Positions 41,928 to 50,573 of a DNA stretch of 64,000 nt are shown here, piece by piece (positions within the stretch are counted from its first letter, which is position 1; every line of letters starts with the position of its first letter). A program made the translations under genes and the position numbers. Source of the stretch: Herbidospora galbida (GTDB taxonomy: Bacteria > Actinomycetota > Actinomycetes > Streptosporangiales > Streptosporangiaceae); assembly GCF_005233835.1 (NCBI RefSeq), contig NZ_SZQA01000015.1, forward strand, positions 109,303 to 173,302, written 5' to 3'. The notes under the pieces are model-generated. The model saw only the letters and a list, made by a program, of their open reading frames with translations, ran no database searches and was not told where the DNA came from.

Positions 41928-44425
41928 GCGCCCTCGTCGCGGCGCTGCGGATCTCGCGGCGGAGCGCGTGGCGGGCGCGGGGGCGCAGCGCGCTCATCGT
42001 TCTGATGATCGGCCTGCCCGTGCTGCTGATCACCGGCCTGCTCGTCCTCTACGCGACCGGCACCGTCAACCTGAACGAGGGGATCGGCTCCCGGATCGGG
42101 GCCGCCGACGCAGGGCTGGTCCAGCTCCCGCCGGGCGCGACGATCGAGCAGAGTCTCAACGACATCTCCTGGACGACCGACGGAGGCGACGAGCGTCCAC
42201 CGGCCCAGGCCGCCGAGATCATCGCGGTCCTCGGGCCGGGCACCCGGGTGATCCCGTTCGGCACCGGAACCATCCGGCTGCCGTCCGGTCCGGTCACCGC
42301 GCTCGAGGTCGACCTGAACGAACCTCTCACCAAGGGGCTGCTGACGCTCGACGAGGGCCGGCTGCCCAAGGCCGGTGAGGTCGTGGTGACGCCCGCCCTG
42401 GGGCTGCGGCCCGGCGACCTGCTGCGCCCGGCCGACGCGCCGCCGCTGAAGGTGACGGGCATCGTCGACCATCCTCATCAGCCGACGATCCGGCAGGTGG
42501 CGGGGCCCGACCTGCCACTGGCGCAGCCGGCCCGGGTCGATCTCTCGCTCGACGCGGGCCCCGGCTGGCTCGCCGCCGCCCCGAGGCCCGTCACCTGGAA
42601 CGACGTGGCGGCGCTCAACAAGCTCGGCCTGTCGGTCGTCGCCCGCGACCTGCTCCCCGACCAGACCGGCCGCCCGGCGGGCCTCTGGGACACTCCCCTC
42701 CCGATCGGGATCGCCGCCATCGTGATCATGGTGGTTCTGGTGCCCGTCCTGCTCGCCGGCCCGGCCTTCGCGGTCGGCCTCCGCAGGCGCCGCCGGGAAC
42801 TGGCCGACATCGCCGCCCAGGGCGGCTCGGCGGCGCACCTGCGGCTGATCGTGCTGGCCGACGGGCTGGTCCTCGGCGGTTTCGCCACTCTGACGGCCAC
42901 CGGGCTGGGCATCGGGGCGGGCCTGGGGCTCGCGCCGGTCATCGCCCGGCTGGGCGGCCAGATCGGTCCTCCCGAGATTCCGTGGCGGGAGGTCCTCTAC
43001 GTCGCGGCGATCGGGCTGTTCACCGGGCTGGTGGCGGCGCTCGTCCCGGCGCTGCAGGCCGGGCGTCAGCACACCACGACCGTTTTGGCCGGCCGGGCCC
43101 CCGCCACGCCCCGGCGGCCCTGGCCCCTGGCCTGGTCGCTGATCGGCGTGGCGCTGGTGCTCGGCGGCGTGGCCGCGAGCGTGGCGGCGCGACGGCAGCA
43201 AGAACTCGTGTGGCCGTTCGTCTCCTCACTGCCGGTGCTGTTCGGTCTGGTCGCCCTGACGCCGTTCCTCGTCTGGTTCTGCGGGCGGATCGCGTCGCGG
43301 TTGCGGCTCCCGCTGCGGATCGCGGTCCGCGACGCCGTCCGAAACCGCTCGCGCACGGTCAGCGCCGTGGCCGCCGTCATCGCCGTGACCGCCGCGGCCG
43401 TCGAGGTCGGCATCGCGGTCGAGAGCCAGCGGCAGGACTATCAAGACTCCTTCACCTCGGCCCGTCCGGTGGGGATGCTGGCCATCTGGGGCGGCACGAT
43501 GCGCGACTCGACGTGGACGAAACTGCGCGCCGAGGCGGGCCGCCTGCTGCCCGGCGTGCCGCTGGCCCTCGGCTACCACCTCCACGACGCCGAGGGCCGC
43601 CGCCACGCCATGCGCTACACCACCCGCTGGAACGGCGCCCGCGTCCCGCGCACCGCCGCCGTCGGCGACCGCGACCTGCTCCGCCTCCTGCAGGGCCGCG
43701 ACGACCCGGCGGCCGCCGCCGCGCTGGCGAGCGGGAAGGCGGTGGTGTTCGACGCGTCCAATGTGCGCGACGGGAAGATCACGTTGCGGGCCAGCGTCGC
43801 CAACCATCCAGACCGCCGGATCGAGGTGCCCGCGGTCGTCGCCACCCCCGCCGACGAGTTCCAGGGCGGCACCCTGCTGCCCCTCAGCTTCGCGGAGCGG
43901 GAGGGATTCACCGCCACCCCGCGTCAGCTCTACGCCATCCACGACCTCCCGAGAGACTCCACGCTGTGGAGCGATCTCACCAAGGTGATCCCACGCGTCT
44001 CGATCGCCACCGAGACCGGCCCCCAGAACCCGAGCGGCGCGGTGTGGCTGTGGATCTGGCTCGGCGCGGCCGTGCTCCTGGTCGTCGGCGGCACCCTGGC
44101 CGCCACCCGCCTGGCGGCGGCCGACATGCGCCCCGACCGCGCGACCATGCTGGCCATCGGCGCCCCGCCGTGGACGTTGCGGTGGGCCGTCGCGGGCCAG
44201 GCCCTGTTCATCGCGGGTCTGGGCGCCGTCGTCGGGTTGGCGGCGGGCACGGTGACCGGCGTGGCTCTGAGCCGTCCGATGACCTCACAGGGCACCGGCG
44301 ACCCGGCCACGATCGCCTTCCCGTGGATGTTCCTGGCGGCGCTGGTGGTGGGACTGCCGTTGCTGGCCAGCGCGATGGCCCTGATCACCAGAGCCAGAGC
44401 ACCGCTGACCAGAAGGCTCTCCTGA
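41924..44425 (+). CDS. FtsX-like ABC transporter membrane protein
   Basis: 833 residues. One span near residues 25-45, a large extracytoplasmic domain, a block of spans at about 260-520 ('IGIAAIVIMVVLVPVLLAGPAFAVGL' begins it), a second extracytoplasmic domain (about 520-690), and three final spans from about 705 with the second FtsX domain. This duplicated MacB-like topology is the usual actinomycete form that pairs with a single-domain ATPase. Start overlaps the ATPase stop (ATGA). With PadR control it likely confers resistance to a membrane-active compound; that is inference. Confidence 0.92.
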   Translation: MSALVAALRISRRSAWRARGRSALIVLMIGLPVLLITGLLVLYATGTVNLNEGIGSRIGAADAGLVQLPPGATIEQSLNDISWTTDGGDERPPAQAAEIIAVLGPGTRVIPFGTGTIRLPSGPVTALEVDLNEPLTKGLLTLDEGRLPKAGEVVVTPALGLRPGDLLRPADAPPLKVTGIVDHPHQPTIRQVAGPDLPLAQPARVDLSLDAGPGWLAAAPRPVTWNDVAALNKLGLSVVARDLLPDQTGRPAGLWDTPLPIGIAAIVIMVVLVPVLLAGPAFAVGLRRRRRELADIAAQGGSAAHLRLIVLADGLVLGGFATLTATGLGIGAGLGLAPVIARLGGQIGPPEIPWREVLYVAAIGLFTGLVAALVPALQAGRQHTTTVLAGRAPATPRRPWPLAWSLIGVALVLGGVAASVAARRQQELVWPFVSSLPVLFGLVALTPFLVWFCGRIASRLRLPLRIAVRDAVRNRSRTVSAVAAVIAVTAAAVEVGIAVESQRQDYQDSFTSARPVGMLAIWGGTMRDSTWTKLRAEAGRLLPGVPLALGYHLHDAEGRRHAMRYTTRWNGARVPRTAAVGDRDLLRLLQGRDDPAAAAALASGKAVVFDASNVRDGKITLRASVANHPDRRIEVPAVVATPADEFQGGTLLPLSFAEREGFTATPRQLYAIHDLPRDSTLWSDLTKVIPRVSIATETGPQNPSGAVWLWIWLGAAVLLVVGGTLAATRLAAADMRPDRATMLAIGAPPWTLRWAVAGQALFIAGLGAVVGLAAGTVTGVALSRPMTSQGTGDPATIAFPWMFLAALVVGLPLLASAMALITRARAPLTRRLS

Positions 44426-44529
44426 CCTGAGGGACGGCGCTGTCACCGGTGCGGGCCGTGGCCTTGCGGCAGGCCCGTGCCCGCGCGAGGCTGTGTTGTC
44501 GGCAAGATCGCGCCGTGCTGGGAGATCGC

Positions 44530-44754
44530 GTGAAGAAGTGGGATCGGGCCCTCTGGAAGCTGCTCTTCATGGTGACCGGCATGGCGATGCTTCCCGCCAT
44601 CGGCATCGGTGTCGCCGACTACGTCACCGACGGGGCTCAGAGGGTCGCCAGCCGGGAGTATCTCCTGCCTCGCATCATCCTGTTCGGGGGATGGTGGATC
44701 TTTCTGCTGGTGATGGTGATCAGGTTCTCCGGCAGGTCTGACGAACCGGAGTGA
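44530..44754 (+). CDS. Small two-helix membrane protein
   Basis: 74 residues from GTG 44530, with GGGAG seven bases upstream. Two hydrophobic helices, 'LLFMVTGMAMLPAIGIGVA' (about 10-28) and 'IILFGGWWIFLLVMVIRF' (about 47-64), with a basic start and acidic end. Not recognised. It follows the FtsX gene by about 100 bases and may be an accessory of it or independent. Confidence 0.6.
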   Translation: MKKWDRALWKLLFMVTGMAMLPAIGIGVADYVTDGAQRVASREYLLPRIILFGGWWIFLLVMVIRFSGRSDEPE

Positions 44755-44769
44755 CCCGCGCGGAAAAGG

Positions 44770-44803
44770 CCACGCCGGCCAAGGGTGAGCCTGGCCGGCG
44801 TGG
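44770..44803. terminator. Bidirectional terminator between convergent genes
   Basis: A perfect 12-bp stem CCACGCCGGCCA/TGGCCGGCGTGG with a 10-base loop, lying between the small membrane protein and carbonic anhydrase stops. Confidence 0.75.
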
Positions 44804-44819
44804 GGTCGGACCGCTGAGG

Positions 44820-45602
44820 TCAGTGGTACGAGTAGATGTTCGCCGCGGGGTGGTTCTCCTGCAGTTCGCGGAAGTTGCCCTCGGCGCCCCACAGGGCGCG
44901 GTAGCCCAGGACGTTCAGGCGGTGGGCCTTCGAGTGCTTGTCGAAGACGACCCAGTTCACCGGCTGGAAGTAGTTGCCCACCTCGTCCGGCGTCGTGAGG
45001 GAGCCGGTGTACCGGTAGGTCGCGCGGTCCGCCGGGAGCATGTCGTTGAGGTGGATGCCCGTGATGGGCTTCGACGCGCCGAGGGCGGGCGGAGACTTGA
45101 TCAGGCGGTCGTGCTGGGTCTGGCCGAGGAAGGTCTTGGCGTCGATCATCACGCCGAAGACCACGTAGCCGGTGCCGGTCGCCTTGGTGTGCACGAAGTG
45201 CGCCTCGAGGGGAGCGGTCGCCTGACCGGCGAACTTGTGCTCGGCGTGGCCGTGGAAGTGCACGTTGTTCAGGTTGTAGCGCTCGCCGCCGTAGGTGATG
45301 TACGGCTGCGTGCCACCGGTGCCGATGACGAAGCGGACGTCGTCGTGCTCGCTGATCTCACCCAGGGGAGCCTTGTCCTGGAAGAGGAGCGTGCCGTCGA
45401 CGGAGTTCGGGTAGTGGATCGCGATCGCGGGGCCGTGCCCGGGGCACGACTTCGACCGGTCGATCTCGATCGGGCTCTGCACCGCGGCGTCGGTGCCGTG
45501 GCCGACGCACGGCTTGACCTGGGCCTGAGCCGGGGCCGAGACCCACATTAACGGGAGGGACAGAACAGCGGCAGCCGCAAGCGGCGCAAGACGGTAACGC
45601 AC
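44820..45602 (-). CDS. Secreted alpha-type carbonic anhydrase
   Basis: 260 residues with a Sec signal peptide (VRYRLAPLAAAAVLSLPLMWVSAPAQA). The alpha-CA hallmarks are present: 'QSPIEID', zinc ligands in 'NNVHFHGHAEHKF' and 'LEAHFVHTKATG', and 'YTGSLTTPDEVGNYFQPVNWVVFD' near the C-terminus. It hydrates CO2 to bicarbonate outside the membrane. GTG 45602 (AAGG upstream) was chosen because it starts right at the signal peptide. Single gene. Confidence 0.9.
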   Translation of the reverse strand: MRYRLAPLAAAAVLSLPLMWVSAPAQAQVKPCVGHGTDAAVQSPIEIDRSKSCPGHGPAIAIHYPNSVDGTLLFQDKAPLGEISEHDDVRFVIGTGGTQPYITYGGERYNLNNVHFHGHAEHKFAGQATAPLEAHFVHTKATGTGYVVFGVMIDAKTFLGQTQHDRLIKSPPALGASKPITGIHLNDMLPADRATYRYTGSLTTPDEVGNYFQPVNWVVFDKHSKAHRLNVLGYRALWGAEGNFRELQENHPAANIYSYH

Positions 45603-45835
45603 CAGTCGCCTTTCGGACGGAGGGAATGCCGGAATACGCCGTCTGTCGGACCGCCAAGGGGGCAATGTCCGCATTTGGGACGACATAAAGGCATTGGCGA
45701 GGATAGCTCAATGAGGTGAACCGGCACCTTGCGGGGTGGTGTTCAAAATGACCAAAAGCAGAACATCGCCGGCGAGGTGTCTCGGCGGGGAATTCCCGGG
45801 CTTCGAACGGCCGGGGTTCGGAGACGGGCCCGGTG

Positions 45836-45841
45836 GATACT
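45836..45841 (+). promoter_or_regulatory. -10 element of leaderless thpR
   Basis: GATACT lies exactly six bases before ATG 45848. No Shine-Dalgarno precedes that ATG, so a leaderless message is likely. Confidence 0.45.
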
Positions 45842-45847
45842 GCGGGA

Positions 45848-46426
45848 ATGAGCAGGATGTTCGTCGCGCTGGTCCCGCCCGCCGGCGTGCTGGAAGAGGT
45901 CTCCCGGGCCGTGACGCCGCTGCGGGAGGCGTGGCCCGGCCCGACGTGGATCGAGCCCGCCAACTGGCACATCACCCTGGCGTTCCTCGGCGAGGTGCCC
46001 GACCGCGTGCGGCCCGACCTGAGCACCCGGCTGGCGCGCGCGGCAGGCCGTCACGAACCCCTGCCGCTGGCCCTGGGCGAGGCCGGGACGTTCACCGGGC
46101 GGGGCGGGGTGGGCGTGTTGTGGCTGGGTGTGCGGGAACCCGGCCGGTTGGCACGACTGGCGGGATCGATTGCGGCCGGCGCCCGGCGCGCGGGGGCCGG
46201 GATGCCCGAAGGGCGGCCTTATCGGGCGCACTTCACCTTGGTCAGAAGCCGTAAAGGGGCCGACCTGAGGCCGCTGGCCGACGCCTTGAGCACCTTCGAG
46301 TCGGCCTTCTGGACGGCCGACGCCGCCACGCTGTTCGTGAGTCACCTCGGGCCGCCGTTGCGGTACGAGGCGGTCGAGACCTACCCGCTGGGAAAGCTCC
46401 AAGACGAGAGTGACTCTGCAAGGTGA
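45848..46426 (+). CDS. thpR: RNA 2',3'-cyclic phosphodiesterase
   Basis: 192 residues of the 2H phosphoesterase fold. The two H-x-T motifs 'HITLAFLG' (about 42) and 'HFTLVR' (about 130) form the active site, which opens 2',3'-cyclic phosphates to 2'-phosphates and may act on tRNA ends. Start ATG 45848 was preferred to 45857 because GATACT is placed for a leaderless start. Normal length for the family. Stand-alone gene. Confidence 0.93.
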   Translation: MSRMFVALVPPAGVLEEVSRAVTPLREAWPGPTWIEPANWHITLAFLGEVPDRVRPDLSTRLARAAGRHEPLPLALGEAGTFTGRGGVGVLWLGVREPGRLARLAGSIAAGARRAGAGMPEGRPYRAHFTLVRSRKGADLRPLADALSTFESAFWTADAATLFVSHLGPPLRYEAVETYPLGKLQDESDSAR

Positions 46427-47228
46427 GTAGGGCCGCGCCTCGTGGAGTGCTCCGATGGAGCAGGCCGTCTCAGAGACTCGGAACTTAGACCTCTCGGCAG
46501 AGGCCGCCGAAGCCCGAGACGCCCATGTGCAAGAGTCGTTCTCCGGATGACTGGTTCCCCGGGCAATCGGGTCCCTCGGTCACTGGTGGTGACTGGTTCC
46601 CCTGGTGACAGACGCGGTTCCCGTTTGCCGGAGCGGATTCACAGCTCGTCGTATGGGACCCCGGTCTCCGCACTCGTCGGCAGGGAGTCGGCCGTTCCTC
46701 AGGTCCGACTGCGGTCTGAATCCGTCTGTATTTTTCGACTGGTGGTCGGCTGATTTCTGCGCAGACCGGGTCTATGTGACCGCCGCTTCGCCGCAGGATG
46801 GATGGGATATATCCGTTGGGTCAGGAAGGTCGGACCGAGCGTCCTGTTCTCCGGTATTCGCTTCCGGTCGCCCTTCTCTGGCGCGCCCCGGTTGCCTTGC
46901 TCGCCGGCCTCGCTCTCGGATGGGCTGGTGGCGGTGCGGTTGCGGGAAGCTGGTCTGGGTGCCGGCCGGTAGGGCCCCTCGGTCGGGACGCCCGCCATCA
47001 AGTGGGTGGCAGCTGCAGTGCCCGGAAGGCTGCGGCCGCGCTCGGCGAGGAGGTCTGCGTATTTCGAACAGTGGCCGTCCGAAAAGGCCATTGTCGTTCC
47101 GGGCGAACAAACGCCGGAAAACTCCCCCGCGACGTCCCGTCCTAAGTGAAGAGTTCTGTAACAATTCGCCACAACCGCGTGTCAAGAATTCTGCGCCAAG
47201 CTGAAGAATATGAAAGTTACACGCCGTC
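46427..47228. other. Long intergenic region without a credible gene
   Basis: The open frames here show no family pattern and poor codon bias. The perfect direct repeat TGACTGGTTCCCC occurs at 46548-46560 and 46590-46602, separated by 29 bases, beside the inverted repeat GTCAC-TGGTG-GTGAC. The part from about 46890 to 47130 has a minus-strand reading (start near 47172) with a somewhat protein-like stretch but no recognisable domain; it may be a decayed gene or a dispersed repeat. The last 100 bases are more A/T-rich. Confidence 0.5.
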
Positions 47229-47257
47229 TTGACGCCCCCATAAACGCTATTTAGCCT
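47229..47257 (+). promoter_or_regulatory. Promoter of the condensation-domain gene
   Basis: TTGACG (47229-47234), exact 17-base spacer, TAGCCT (47252-47257). This gives a 5' leader of about 124 bases before ATG 47388, long for this window and with room for post-transcriptional control. Confidence 0.6.
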
Positions 47258-47387
47258 TCTCCCACCGATGTCGAGGGGAATTCTCGGCGGGTGCGAAGGA
47301 GTGGGCTTGAGCGAGCCGTCCGGTCACAGTGAGCAGTGCCGATCAGGGCAGCCTCTTCCGATCCGTCACCTCTAGAGGGGGTCGTCC

Positions 47388-48902
47388 ATGCACGACCTCA
47401 AGATCCGGTTCTCCGGCCGGCGCTCCGGCCGATGGCCCCTGACGGTTGGGCAGAAGAACGTCCTGGAGTGGATCAGGCCCGACGTCCCCGGCCCGGCCGA
47501 CATCCTGTCGGCGGTCGTGCGCGCCCCAAAGGCGAGCACGATCGACACCGTCGGCGCGGCCCTCGCGGAGCTCATCGGCCGGCACGAGGCGCTGCGGACG
47601 CTGCTGCGCGACGGTGAGCAGGTCGTCCAGGCCGAGGGGACGTTGGTCGCCGAGGTCGTCGAGGCGACGGGGACCGAGCGTGACTGGGCCCACTCGAGGG
47701 CCTTCGATCCCGCCGCCGATCTGCCGCTCAGGGTGCGGGTGGTCACGCGCGGCGGGGTGCCCTTCCTGGTCGTGCTGCACGTCTCGCACGTCGCGGCCGA
47801 TCTGTCGGCGATCACCGTGCTGCGGGGCGAGCTGACCGCTCTGCTGGCGGGGCGCGAGGTGGCCCCCGCCGACTACCATCCGGCCGACCGGGCCGTCTTC
47901 GAGCAGAGCACGGCGGGGCGGCGGCAGTTCGACGGGTCGATCCGGTACTGGGGACGGCTCCTGGAGGAGCGGCCGCTCTGCTCGCTCGGGCTGCCCTACC
48001 GGTTCCCCGGCCAGAAGGGGCACCATCAGGTCCTCCTCGGGTCGCGGGCGGGGGCCGAGGCGGTGGCCGAGATCGCCGGGGCGTCGGGGGTGCGGCCGCT
48101 GGCCGTCGTGATGGCCGCGTTCGCGGCGCTGCTGACCCGCTGGACGGGGGAGCCGGGCTGCCTGCTCAACTGCCTGTGCAGCAACCGGTTCTCGCCGGAG
48201 CTGCGCGACTACGTCGGCACGATCTCGCAGGAGACCTGGATCCCGTTCACCGCGACGCCGTCGTTCCCCGAGGCGGTGGCGCGGATGAACGCGGCGGCGC
48301 TGGCCGCGTACAAATACGGACGCTACGACTCGGCCAGGCTGAACGCCGCCATGCGCGCCGCCGAACGGGCCCGGGGCATGCCCTGTCACCGCGACGTCGT
48401 CGTCAACAACACGACCGGGCACTCGCGCGCGATCCTCCCCGCGTCGGGGCTGGAGCCCGGCGCGGGCGACCGGAGTTTCGACGCGCCCGTCGAGTTCGAC
48501 GTCTACCGCCTCGACGGGAAGCTCGGCTGCGGGCTCGGGCTCGACGCCCGGCTGGCCACGGCCGACGAGACCGCCGCGCTGCTCGGCGGGGTCGAACGGC
48601 TCGTGATCGCCGCCGCCGACGGTGAGGTCGACCTGGGCGGCTTCGGGGTCGAACCGGTGGAGCGGGGAGCGGGCTGGGCGCGGGCCGGGGGGTGCTGGGT
48701 CGACGTTCCCGGGGTGCAGGCCGTCGCCGACCTCGCGCTCGGCGACGGGGTGGCCCGGGCCGAGGTCCTGGACGGGCGGCTCGTGGCCCGGGTCGAGCCC
48801 GGACTCGACGCGTCGGTGGCGGCCGAGAAGGTGCTGGCCGAGATCGTGCGCCAGACCCGCCACGGCGTGGTCGCCCCCGGCTCTTGGTTAGCGCACGGTT
48901 AA
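47388..48902 (+). CDS. Stand-alone condensation-domain protein
   Basis: 504 residues with the chloramphenicol-acetyltransferase-like fold of NRPS condensation domains: 'PLTVGQKNVLEWI' opening, the active-site region 'LVVLHVSHVAADLSAI' (H-x3-D kept; first His of HHxxxDG is Ser and Gly is Leu), 'VMAAFAALLTRWTG' and 'LNCLCSNRFSPELRDYVGTI'. About 60 residues at the end look like an extra region. No adenylation, carrier or PKS gene is near, so it is a free-standing acyl/aminoacyl transferase or a non-catalytic relative. ATG 47388 follows AGAGGGGG. Partners cannot be named. Confidence 0.8.
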   Translation: MHDLKIRFSGRRSGRWPLTVGQKNVLEWIRPDVPGPADILSAVVRAPKASTIDTVGAALAELIGRHEALRTLLRDGEQVVQAEGTLVAEVVEATGTERDWAHSRAFDPAADLPLRVRVVTRGGVPFLVVLHVSHVAADLSAITVLRGELTALLAGREVAPADYHPADRAVFEQSTAGRRQFDGSIRYWGRLLEERPLCSLGLPYRFPGQKGHHQVLLGSRAGAEAVAEIAGASGVRPLAVVMAAFAALLTRWTGEPGCLLNCLCSNRFSPELRDYVGTISQETWIPFTATPSFPEAVARMNAAALAAYKYGRYDSARLNAAMRAAERARGMPCHRDVVVNNTTGHSRAILPASGLEPGAGDRSFDAPVEFDVYRLDGKLGCGLGLDARLATADETAALLGGVERLVIAAADGEVDLGGFGVEPVERGAGWARAGGCWVDVPGVQAVADLALGDGVARAEVLDGRLVARVEPGLDASVAAEKVLAEIVRQTRHGVVAPGSWLAHG

Positions 48903-48971
48903 CGCCTCGCTCATCCGGCGCTGATCTTCGCGGCCATAGCGTGGACGGAGCCGAATTCCAGGGGGAATCAC

Positions 48972-49598
48972 GTGAGCAGCGACCTCGGCGGCATCGCCGG
49001 GTGGGTCATCGGACTGATGGAGACGCTCGGGGCGCCCGGCGCCGGGCTCGCCATCGCCCTGGAGAACCTCTTCCCGCCGCTGCCCAGCGAGGCGATCCTG
49101 CCCCTCGCCGGGTTCACCGCCGCGCGGGGTGACCTGTCGCTGATGGCCGTCCTGATCTGGACGACCATCGGCTCGGTCGTGGGCGCGATCGCCCTCTACG
49201 CCATCGGCGCGATGCTCGGCGAGGAGCGGATGATGCGGCTGGCCGCCAAGCTGCCGCTGATCAAGCTGTCGGACATCGAGAAGACGCAGGCCTGGTTCGC
49301 CCGCCATGGCCGCAAGACCGTGTTCTTCGGGCGCATGATCCCGATCTTCCGTAGCCTCATCTCGATCCCGGCCGGGGTCACCCGCATGCCGGTGGCCACG
49401 TTCCTGCTGTTCACGACGCTGGGCAGCGCCATCTGGAACACGGTCTTCGTGCTCGCCGGCTACTACCTGGGCGAGAACTGGACAATCGTCGAAGACTACG
49501 CGGGCGTCCTGTCCAACGTGGTCATCGTGCTGGTCGTCGTGGCCGTCGGCTGGTTCGTCGTCTCCCGGATCAGGCGGCGCGACAAGGTCACCAGATAG
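48972..49598 (+). CDS. DedA-family membrane protein
   Basis: 208 residues, four to five hydrophobic segments. 'ENLFPPLPSEAILPLAGFTAARG' and 'FGRMIPIFRSLISIPAGVTRMPVATF' are the DedA/SNARE-associated signatures; the latter includes the conserved Arg residues. DedA proteins are thought to be lipid (undecaprenyl phosphate or phospholipid) flippases tied to proton-motive force. GTG 48972 with GGGGGA upstream. The 3' end overlaps the convergent gene by 11 bases. Confidence 0.93.
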   Translation: MSSDLGGIAGWVIGLMETLGAPGAGLAIALENLFPPLPSEAILPLAGFTAARGDLSLMAVLIWTTIGSVVGAIALYAIGAMLGEERMMRLAAKLPLIKLSDIEKTQAWFARHGRKTVFFGRMIPIFRSLISIPAGVTRMPVATFLLFTTLGSAIWNTVFVLAGYYLGENWTIVEDYAGVLSNVVIVLVVVAVGWFVVSRIRRRDKVTR

Positions 49599-50520
49599 GG
49601 CGGGGCTCGACGGCGAGGCGGGTCACGCCGTCGTCGGGGTGCTCGATCGGGCCGGCGGGGCGAAACGCCGCGAAGTCGGTCGTCTCGCGGAAGGCCGGGA
49701 TCTCGTAGAGGTCGCGGGTGTATCGCCACAGGTTCGGGAAGTCGGCCACACGGCGTTCGCTGATGCCGTTGCGGGGGTTGGTCAGCAGGTCGTACCTGAC
49801 CAGCGCCACGAAGAGCTGCACGTCCGAGGCCGTGAGGTCGTCGCCGAAGAGGAAGCGGCGGTCGGCCAGGCGGGCGTCGAAGCGGTCGAGGGCGGCGACC
49901 ACGGCGGCCCGCCGTGCCTCGTAGTCGTCCTGGGTGGTGGCCCGGCCGACCCCGTGGGCGGCATGGCTGAGGTCGCGGGCGATCTCCTCGTCCAGGGCGA
50001 TGATCTCGGTACGCCGGTCCTCCGGGTAGAGGTCGAGTCCGTCGCCGGCGAACTGGGTGCCGAGGTCGATCGGGATCTCCGGGTAGTCGTTGCTCACGAC
50101 CGTGCCCGTCTGCCGGTCCCAGAGCGTCGGGACCGAGATGTGGCCGGGGTAGCCGGGCTCGGTGGCCTCGTAGGCCTCCGACAGGAAGCGGAACCCGTTG
50201 ACGGGGTCGGGGCCGCGGTTCTCGCGGAACGCCCAGCCCCGGGAGTCGCGGGCGTCGTCGACGTACGAGAGCGACACCACGTCCTGCAGCCCGGCCAGGT
50301 CGCGGATGATCGCCACGCGCTGGGCCCACGGGCAGACGTACGCGAGATAGAGGTGGTAGCGGCCCGGTTCGGCGGGGAAGCCGCTGGAGCCGTCGGCGGT
50401 GATCCGGCCCTGGAACGGGTAGACGGGGCGATCGCTCACCCGGTCGAGGCGGCCCGGCCCGTAGGGGCCGTGGGCGGCGACGTCGACGGGACCGGCGTAG
50501 GCGGGTGCGTGCGTGGTCAT
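49588..50520 (-). CDS. Glutathionyl-hydroquinone-reductase-like GST protein
   Basis: 310 residues: thioredoxin-like N-terminal domain with the active-site motif 'YVCPWAQR' (catalytic Cys, about residue 63) and an all-helical GST C-domain ('FLFGDDLTASDVQLFVALVRYD'). Homologues of YqjG/Ecm4 reduce glutathionyl-hydroquinones; actinomycetes lack glutathione, so mycothiol conjugates are the likely substrate here (established biology plus inference). A perfect inverted repeat lies upstream of the ATG. Confidence 0.92.
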   Translation of the reverse strand: MTTHAPAYAGPVDVAAHGPYGPGRLDRVSDRPVYPFQGRITADGSSGFPAEPGRYHLYLAYVCPWAQRVAIIRDLAGLQDVVSLSYVDDARDSRGWAFRENRGPDPVNGFRFLSEAYEATEPGYPGHISVPTLWDRQTGTVVSNDYPEIPIDLGTQFAGDGLDLYPEDRRTEIIALDEEIARDLSHAAHGVGRATTQDDYEARRAAVVAALDRFDARLADRRFLFGDDLTASDVQLFVALVRYDLLTNPRNGISERRVADFPNLWRYTRDLYEIPAFRETTDFAAFRPAGPIEHPDDGVTRLAVEPRPIW

Positions 50521-50547
50521 GGCGTCTCCTCGCGAAGCATTTCCACT

Positions 50548-50570
50548 AAACCTACCAAATATGTAGGTTT
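50548..50570 (-). promoter_or_regulatory. Inverted repeat upstream of the quinone-reductase-like gene
   Basis: AAACCTAC-N7-GTAGGTTT, perfect 8-base arms, 28 bases before the start codon and just past the universal-stress-protein stop. It contains TAC-N7-GTA, as in operators of HxlR-type redox sensors; the regulator is not in the window. Confidence 0.55.
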
Positions 50571-50573
50571 CCG

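Noticed and set aside
46548..46602. Possible CRISPR-like repeats (TGACTGGTTCCCC)
   Set aside because: Only two copies of 13 bases and no cas genes; not a CRISPR array.
46605..47204. 199-residue plus-strand open frame in the gene-poor region
   Set aside because: Cys/Arg/Ser-rich, no ribosome site, no family pattern, and it conflicts with a minus-strand reading that is equally unconvincing.
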